A DNA stretch of 12,132 nucleotides from Candidatus Kapaibacterium sp. Its GTDB lineage: Bacteria; Bacteroidota; Ignavibacteria; Kapaibacteriales; UBA2268. The stretch's first letter is position 1. Each line of letters opens with the position of its first letter. A program made the position numbers and the translations under genes. Shown one piece after another: positions 8,025 through 12,132 of the stretch. The notes under the pieces are model-generated. The model was not told the DNA's origin and ran no database searches. It was given only the letters and a program-made list of their open reading frames with translations. The DNA lies in the NCBI GenBank assembly GCA_027858275.1, contig JAQIDA010000004.1, positions 1-12,132 on the forward strand, given 5' to 3'.

Positions 8025-8033
8025 AAGGCAAAT

Positions 8034-8957
8034 TTACTTAAACGGAGTCCAAACAAAACTCACAAATGGGGCAACAAAGGGACTTGCGAAAAAGGAAATC
8101 CCAAAATCTGTAGAAAAATTACTGTTGCAGAGTCTCAATCCGATTAATACTCCGGAACTCGTAGGCTGAGTCACATTTTTATTCCACAATTCCGCAATAA
8201 AATGTAGATCGTGTCTTGTGCTGAATTTTGTGTCAATTCCCAGTGAAATACCAAACTGTCCGTCAGGATAATATAAATATGTCTGCGTATCATACATGTT
8301 TATCTTATAATCATAATCTTGACCAAATGTTTTATAAAACACCATAGCCGTGAGAGTCGTTCGGGAGAATCTCATTGTCGAGACTCCGTAGAAGTGCATT
8401 ATCCGGTTTGCGTCATTAATAAAAGCAAGATTGCCGCCCGCAGCCAATGACAAAACATGTCCGTCCTCATCAATCGGATGATTGAAAAAAGTGAATTTGG
8501 CGTTTGCGCTTGTTATCTGTTCATCGGATCGAATACCCGGAATCATTGAATGTCCCGCAGTAAATGAAAACCAATCACTAATCCCGAAGCCTCCGTACAA
8601 AAACAAGAGCTCGAAAACAGATACAAAATGATTGTCGCCTATCGGCTCGGCAGTCGGCAGAAAATAAACTCTGTGATTATGTCGATAATTCTTTTTGACC
8701 GGTCTGATCTCCAGAATTTGATATTCATATATCATAGCTGTACCGATTTCAGTTTTGAATCGCATTCCGTCACCGGCATCCGGATCACTCATCATTTCCG
8801 TGACGTAACCGCTGAGAATATCACCGTTTTCCATACGGATCACATATTCTTTTTCACTGTCGGGAAGAACGTTTTTCAGCACTCCGTCTTCGGCATAGAT
8901 GCTGCTTGTCGACAAAAACAACACAACAGAAATAATAGATAACAATAAGTGTTTCAT
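8034..8957 (-). CDS. Exported outer-membrane beta-barrel protein, function unknown
   Basis: The 307 residues begin with a clear Sec signal peptide (1-22, ending SIYAED, probably cut near A22). A small domain of about 35-87 follows (RMENGDILSGYVTEM, then EYQILEI), which looks like a short beta-sheet fold of the NGD..GYV type. From about residue 96 the sequence alternates polar and hydrophobic residues as a beta-barrel does, and it ends FVSFVWTPFK with aromatic residues at the last strand. The stretch from VYFLPTAEPI to GISDWFSFTAG (98-135) resembles a recurrent Bacteroidota family of uncharacterised barrel proteins, from memory only. It lies 47 bp after rlmN and ends next to the MITE-like element. 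No enzymatic motif is visible. The SD is weak. Confidence 0.8.
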   Translation of the reverse strand: MKHLLLSIISVVLFLSTSSIYAEDGVLKNVLPDSEKEYVIRMENGDILSGYVTEMMSDPDAGDGMRFKTEIGTAMIYEYQILEIRPVKKNYRHNHRVYFLPTAEPIGDNHFVSVFELLFLYGGFGISDWFSFTAGHSMIPGIRSDEQITSANAKFTFFNHPIDEDGHVLSLAAGGNLAFINDANRIMHFYGVSTMRFSRTTLTAMVFYKTFGQDYDYKINMYDTQTYLYYPDGQFGISLGIDTKFSTRHDLHFIAELWNKNVTQPTSSGVLIGLRLCNSNFSTDFGISFFASPFVAPFVSFVWTPFK

Positions 8958-8976
8958 GGATACCCGAGCAAATTAG

Positions 8977-8997
8977 TTGACAATTAAGAATTCACAA
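8977..8997. promoter_or_regulatory. Short dyad in the rlmN-barrel gene gap
   Basis: The 21-nt stretch has the symmetric layout TTGnnAATT-n3-AATTnnCAA. It lies 19 nt upstream of the barrel gene's start codon. It could be an operator or promoter element. It also resembles the degenerate TTGACAATT-type AT repeats common in intergenic DNA, so its role is uncertain. Confidence 0.2.
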
Positions 8998-9004
8998 TCA
9001 AAAA

Positions 9005-10090
9005 TTATTTAGCATTATACGTATTTTGCTTCGAAAAAGCAAGCTGTCCGCATGCCGCGGCAATATCTTCTCCGCTTGAAGAACGAATGATCGTTGTGAC
9101 TTTCTTGGCTCGCAGGGAATCAGCAAATCTCATAATTGTTCTCGAGGAAGCAGGTTTTAGTTCCGCCGCAATTCCTTCGGGATTTGTGAAATCAATGCTG
9201 TGATAGGGAATAAGATTGACTTTGGACATAACTCGACGGCTGATTCTTGCTAATCGTTTGGCATCGTCTTCGCTGTCATTGAGTCCGTCAAAGAGGATAT
9301 ATTCAAAAGTGAGCGGAATTTTTGTATTATGATAATAGTATTCTATCGCCTCGCCGATTGCTTTTAAGTCCCATTTCCGAGCGGCCGGGACAATCTTTTC
9401 ACGAACAATATCCGTTGTAGCATGCAGCGAAATCGCGAGTTTGATTCTTTTGAAATTATCGGCAAGCGCCTCAATCCCGGGGACAATTCCCGAAGTCGAA
9501 ACAGTGATTCTTTTAGCAGGCATTAATCCGACACTCGGATTGCTGAATGTTCTGATAGATTTGAACACATTGTCTATATTCAGGAAAGGCTCGCCCATTC
9601 CCATATAGACAATATTTGTCATTTTAATATCGATCAATTTTTCGGCGTAAATCAGTTGGTCGATGATCTCAGACGCTTCAAGATTGCGCTTGAAACCAAG
9701 TTTCCCCGTTGCGCAAAAAGCACAATCAAGCGAGCAGCCGACCTGCGAAGAAACGCACAAAGAATATCGGTCTTTTCTTTCCGGATCGTTACTGATCTCA
9801 GGAATCATTACAGTTTCCACAGCATTGCCGTCGTGCATAGCAAACAGAATTTTTACAGTTCCGTCCTTAGAGACTGTTTTTGTAGTTTCTGCGAAAGAAC
9901 CTGCTTCGTATTTCTCGGCAAGCGCATTTCTCAAATCTCCCGGAAGTGTCTTCATTTCAGCAAAATCTGTCTTACGCTGAGAATACAGTTCGTTCATCAA
10001 TTGAGTAGCCCGGAACTTCTTGTGTCCTAAGTCCAATACGATTTTCTCAATTTCGGAAGCGTTATAGTTTTTTATGAGGTTCTTGTTCAT
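9005..10090 (-). CDS. rlmN: Dual-specificity rRNA/tRNA adenine C2 methyltransferase RlmN
   Basis: This radical-SAM enzyme methylates C2 of A2503 in 23S rRNA, and in E. coli also A37 of some tRNAs. It acts in the cytoplasm and affects decoding and peptidyl-transferase-centre antibiotic response. The 361 residues are standard length. The radical-SAM cluster motif CSLDCAFC gives C119, C123 and C126. C112 (seven residues earlier) and C347 (AACGQL) correspond to E. coli C118 and C355, the catalytic and methyl-carrying cysteines, so the active site is complete. GMGEP (164-168) and the SLHA motif (221-224) are also family marks. The ATG has an AT-rich leader without a clear SD. It sits 39 bp downstream of the broken esterase gene and 47 bp upstream of the barrel gene, so read-through from the former is plausible. 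Confidence 0.96.
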   Translation of the reverse strand: MNKNLIKNYNASEIEKIVLDLGHKKFRATQLMNELYSQRKTDFAEMKTLPGDLRNALAEKYEAGSFAETTKTVSKDGTVKILFAMHDGNAVETVMIPEISNDPERKDRYSLCVSSQVGCSLDCAFCATGKLGFKRNLEASEIIDQLIYAEKLIDIKMTNIVYMGMGEPFLNIDNVFKSIRTFSNPSVGLMPAKRITVSTSGIVPGIEALADNFKRIKLAISLHATTDIVREKIVPAARKWDLKAIGEAIEYYYHNTKIPLTFEYILFDGLNDSEDDAKRLARISRRVMSKVNLIPYHSIDFTNPEGIAAELKPASSRTIMRFADSLRAKKVTTIIRSSSGEDIAAACGQLAFSKQNTYNAK

Positions 10091-10129
10091 GGTTTTTGGT
10101 TCTTAATAATAATATTTTTTCGAGTATGT

Positions 10130-10807
10130 TTAATTCGTTTTTACGATTCGATAAACTATGACGTCAACAAGCAACAAATAAATGCCGACCGGCTGTTGAG
10201 ATATATCCAGCTGAGAACCGCCTTGATCAGTTGTTCCCTTGAGAACAGGCTGTCCCAAAAGATTCAAAAGAGTGTATTCACTTCTCGTTTGCGCGTCAGT
10301 TATGATGTTGATCATTGAACTTGCGGGATTTGGATAAACAGAGACATTATTCTTAGCCGAAGGACTGTCACTAATTGAAGAAGGATTGTCAACTACTTTT
10401 TTGAAAAACTTCCAAATTAATTCACTCGCCTTTGTGCCGGTCGTACTGTTGCTTCCCGGCCAAGAATGGCCCCAGTTGTCAATTTTGTGATACCAAACCT
10501 CATTGTTGTTTATGCCGCCTCGGTAGTAATAAGCATTAGTGCTTTCAGGCAGAAAAACGCTGTCGGATATTGTACAAGCATTCTTCTCCGCCCAAAATTC
10601 AACTACTTTGTCAAGATGCGGAGCGCCTCCCCAGCCTCCGTAACTAACTAAGCTCCCGTCGATTGGAACAGTCTCATCATCAACTCCGTGGATTTCTAAA
10701 ATAGGTATCGGTTTTGCCGGATTACAATTATTCCATGTATACCCGCTCATTGTACCTGTTACAGACGCAATTGCGCTGAACACATCCGAGGGAGGCTTCG
10801 CAGGCAA
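10130..10807 (-). CDS. C-terminal fragment of the frameshifted esterase with T9SS sorting domain
   Basis: The open frame is 225 codons from a TTG with no SD, which lies inside the upstream frame, so I doubt independent translation. The authentic part starts at DVFSAIASVTGTM (8-20). It holds the hydrolase acid D44 and histidine H114, then a linker at about 138-152. A type A T9SS C-terminal sorting domain follows (about 154-225; VSVYPNPASSMINI, LLNLLGQPVLKG, PVGIYLLLV and a final basic IVKTN). That domain would direct the intact protein across the outer membrane to the cell surface or medium. Confidence 0.7.
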   Translation of the reverse strand: MPAKPPSDVFSAIASVTGTMSGYTWNNCNPAKPIPILEIHGVDDETVPIDGSLVSYGGWGGAPHLDKVVEFWAEKNACTISDSVFLPESTNAYYYRGGINNNEVWYHKIDNWGHSWPGSNSTTGTKASELIWKFFKKVVDNPSSISDSPSAKNNVSVYPNPASSMINIITDAQTRSEYTLLNLLGQPVLKGTTDQGGSQLDISQQPVGIYLLLVDVIVYRIVKTN

Positions 10808-11249
10808 GAGTGTAGCTCATAAATCCACCGTTAGACATCCCACAGACGAAAGTATGCTCAGGATTCAATCTATGTTCTGTTTGAAGATAGCCGGCAAGTT
10901 CCGACAGGAAACCAATATCATCCGTAGTGCTAATTTTAAGTCTTGCGTTCCAGTGGGTGTTTTCATTATTGTCTTTTGTTCCTTGCGGGTAGCACACAGC
11001 GAAACCGTTAGCATCGGCGACAGCATTCATCCCATATGCGTTTCGGGCATGGACGGCATTGCCGGTATAGCCGTGCAGCACAAAAACCAACGGAGCGTTT
11101 TGGGGCAAATTTACCGGTTTGTAGAGTATATATTGTCTTGTTATCCCATTATGTTCATATTCCGAATAATCTTGCCCAAGCGCGATGATTGGGCAAGATA
11201 TCAAGACAAGCAATATATATTGAATAAATTGGTGCTTGTTATTTTTCAA
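10728..11249 (-). CDS. N-terminal fragment of the frameshifted secreted esterase
   Basis: This frame covers signal peptide to nucleophile. The start is a TTG at 11249: AGGA lies 6 nt upstream (complement of 11256-11259), an in-frame stop lies a few codons earlier with no ATG between, and the next Met (residue 74) is inside the fold. The leader KNNKHQFIQYILLVLISCPIIALGQ is a Sec signal with cleavage near residue 25. Residues up to 153 match the hydrolase. The last 20 residues, after LACEAS, are out-of-frame read-through rich in Cys, Asn and Arg. Alone it lacks the catalytic Asp and His. Confidence 0.7.
   Translation of the reverse strand: MKNNKHQFIQYILLVLISCPIIALGQDYSEYEHNGITRQYILYKPVNLPQNAPLVFVLHGYTGNAVHARNAYGMNAVADANGFAVCYPQGTKDNNENTHWNARLKISTTDDIGFLSELAGYLQTEHRLNPEHTFVCGMSNGGFMSYTLACEASLGCVQRNCVCNRYNERVYME
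10788..10795. repeat. 4-bp tandem duplication GAGG-GAGG at the frameshift site
   Basis: Two exact copies of GAGG sit exactly where the hydrolase reading frame breaks. Deleting either copy gives a continuous frame with the family-like sequence ACEASDVFSAIASV across the join. Two units are too few to call a phase-variable tract, but slippage here would switch the gene. Confidence 0.75.
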
Positions 11250-11453
11250 AATTTTCCTCGATAGATAATATTAACAAAATGACAGCCGATTCTTAAAAAG
11301 TGCGACGATTGAGAGACCGAAATGATACATATTAGGAAAAGAAAAAATTATTTGTAAAAATTACTTATTCCGGATGCAATCCAATAAAAAATGCCCGACC
11401 AAAAATGATCGGGCATTATTTAGAACATATATTAATTCAGAATCTTAAGCTGA
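11250..11453. other. Intergenic region between repeat protein and esterase
   Basis: This 204-bp AT-rich gap contains the terminator of the repeat-protein gene (11386-11417) and presumably the promoter of the esterase (11250 to about 11340). I see no open frame or further repeat in it. The SD for the esterase is at 11256-11260. Confidence 0.6.
11386..11417 (-). terminator. Rho-independent terminator of the repeat-protein gene
   Basis: On the minus strand, AATGCCCGA (complement of 11409-11417) pairs with TCGGGCATT (complement of 11390-11398) around a 10-nt loop and is followed by a T-run (complement of 11386-11390, then ATT). It lies 36 nt after the stop codon. Confidence 0.85.
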
Positions 11454-12132
11454 TTATTTCTTATCCAGCCTGAACTTAACAACTTTGTCGCCGATAGTTT
11501 TGGTCGCGATATTGTCGCATTCACCGTCACCGTAGTCTACGGTATAAGCGAGCTTGTCGCCTAAGTAATACGCTACAGTTCCCTCGACGATGTAGTCACA
11601 GTCATCTAAACGGACTAATTCTTTAACAATTCTACGAGTATATTTGGCTTTGTCTGAATCTTTGTCGCCTTTTCCTTTTCTCAATTTTTCCAGATATTCT
11701 CTTTTGAGTTTTTCGTACATGGCTGCGGCTTCATCGGCAGTCATATCGCCTCTTTCTACAGCAGCTCTGAGTTTTAACCCGAGGTTTTTGAGATAATCGT
11801 CACTGTCTTTATCGCAGTCTTTGTCGCCTTTATTTTTTCTTAATTTTTTGGCGCAAGCTTTGCGAGCAGCTTCCATTTTAGCTTTTGCTTCTTCGGCTGT
11901 AATCTCGCCGGCTTCGACCATTGCTCTGAGTTTCATGCCCAGTTTGTTCAAATAGTCTGCGCAAGCTCTTTCTGATGAACAAGCTCCGTCACAATCTGTG
12001 TTCTTATCGCCTTTAGCTTTTCTCATTTTCTCGTCATAAGCTTTTTCAGCAGCTTTGAGTTTGGCTTCTGCTTGCTCTTGAGTGATTTTCCCGGCTGCGA
12101 CCATTGCTTTGAGTTCTGCGGCCAATTTATTC
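11454..12132 (-). CDS. Tandem-repeat helical protein with acidic linkers, 5' end cut by window edge
   Basis: The frame is open to the right edge: codons before the TTG at 12125 read N-K and continue the first repeat, so the true start lies outside. Three helix-rich units of about 45 residues follow the pattern YLNKLG.KLRAMVEAGEITAEEA..., at about 12131-12003, 11954-11820 and 11795-11658. Each ends in KGDKD or KGDKN, then a linker rich in Asp, Ser and Cys. Each unit resembles the short helical 'L..G.IT.EE...K' motif of SHOCT-type domains, an analogy only. A distinct C-terminal domain of about 63 residues (11645-11457) contains DDCDYIVEGTVAYY and VDYGDGECDN, with two cysteines that could form a disulfide. 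Composition (Lys/Asp/Ala-rich) and the cysteines suggest an exported protein, but the N-terminus is missing. Function unknown. Confidence 0.8.
   Translation of the reverse strand, partial: NKLAAELKAMVAAGKITQEQAEAKLKAAEKAYDEKMRKAKGDKNTDCDGACSSERACADYLNKLGMKLRAMVEAGEITAEEAKAKMEAARKACAKKLRKNKGDKDCDKDSDDYLKNLGLKLRAAVERGDMTADEAAAMYEKLKREYLEKLRKGKGDKDSDKAKYTRRIVKELVRLDDCDYIVEGTVAYYLGDKLAYTVDYGDGECDNIATKTIGDKVVKFRLDKK

Larger units (their letters stand above)
7677..8033. other. Intergenic region between barrel protein gene and OPT gene
   Basis: This 357-bp gap holds the OPT leader (7677 to about 7760), an AT-rich stretch of about 120 bp with no recognisable feature, and the MITE-like element at 7889-8024. 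A plus-strand open frame at 7756-8169 crosses the gap. It translates the terminal repeats and overlaps the 3' end of the barrel gene antisense, so I do not count it as a gene. No separate T-tailed terminator for the barrel gene is visible. The element's GC-rich hairpins may serve instead. Confidence 0.6.
10130..11249 (-). pseudogene. Frameshifted T9SS-secreted PHB depolymerase/feruloyl-esterase-like hydrolase
   Basis: Two adjoining frames together make one alpha/beta hydrolase of the polyhydroxybutyrate depolymerase/LpqC/feruloyl esterase type. The first carries the oxyanion HG (59-60) and nucleophile elbow CGMSNGG (Ser139). The second carries the acid (HGVDDETVP, second Asp) and the histidine (NWGHSWPG), then a T9SS sorting domain. 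The frame changes within a tandem GAGG-GAGG at 10788-10795 (CCTC-CCTC in the gene's sense). Removing one copy reads E-A-S-D-V and restores a 371-residue chain from signal peptide to sorting domain. As it stands, nucleophile and histidine are on separate frames, so the product should be inactive. Either the gene is broken or switched off, or the duplication is a sequencing or assembly error. Everything else in it looks intact, which suggests a very recent event or an artefact. Confidence 0.85.

Noticed and set aside
7756..8169. Plus-strand open frame of 137 codons
   Set aside because: It translates both ends of the MITE-like element, overlaps the 3' end of the barrel gene in antisense, and shows no SD or protein-like composition.
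9656..10030. Two long plus-strand open frames antisense to rlmN
   Set aside because: They lie wholly within a fully conserved rlmN gene. They are shadows of its codon pattern.
10728..10807. Programmed ribosomal frameshift joining the two esterase frames
   Set aside because: I see no slippery heptamer or downstream stimulatory structure, and the net change fits a 4-bp duplication far better than a one-base slip.
10854..11264. Plus-strand open frame of 136 codons antisense to the esterase
   Set aside because: It is antisense to the conserved hydrolase domain and has no SD or family resemblance.

Overview
The window looks like chromosomal DNA from an AT-rich member of the Bacteroidota/Chlorobiota (FCB) group. 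The evidence is a type IX secretion (T9SS) C-terminal sorting domain on a secreted esterase, an NFACT protein of the form seen in Bacteroidota, a signal-peptide-bearing outer-membrane beta-barrel protein, and weak or absent Shine-Dalgarno sequences at several starts. I cannot name a genus. No phage, plasmid, CRISPR, tRNA or rRNA genes are visible.

Layout. Positions 1-360 are non-coding and lead into a plus-strand quinol-type nitric oxide reductase gene (361-2613), which ends in a strong hairpin terminator. A plus-strand NFACT/RqcH-like ribosome quality-control gene follows (2813-4441). It converges on the rest of the window, which is all minus strand. Read in the direction of transcription from the right edge, the minus-strand genes are: a tandem-repeat acidic/basic protein cut off by the window edge (11454-12132) with its own terminator; a T9SS-targeted polyhydroxybutyrate-depolymerase/feruloyl-esterase-like hydrolase broken by a 4-bp tandem duplication (10130-11249); rlmN, the 23S rRNA A2503 methyltransferase (9005-10090); an exported beta-barrel protein of unknown function (8034-8957); an OPT-family oligopeptide transporter (5688-7676) with a strong terminator; and a multi-pass LPG-synthase-TM/flippase-like protein (4446-5483).

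How the genes relate. They do not form an obvious pathway. The NO reductase is an orphan respiratory or NO-detoxifying enzyme with no accessory norD/norQ or recognisable regulator nearby. The esterase, rlmN and barrel genes are spaced closely enough (39-47 bp) to be co-transcribed, but their functions are unrelated. The OPT and LPG-synthase-TM genes look separately transcribed.

The most notable non-genic features are a 136-bp MITE-like element with 29-bp imperfect terminal inverted repeats (7889-8024), a repeated 'GGGAGC/GCTCCC hairpin then terminator' arrangement behind two unrelated transporter/enzyme genes, and the 4-bp GAGG duplication that breaks the esterase. I do not see convincing evidence of a new multi-gene system. 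The best candidates for something undescribed are the truncated repeat protein at the right edge and the MITE-like element.
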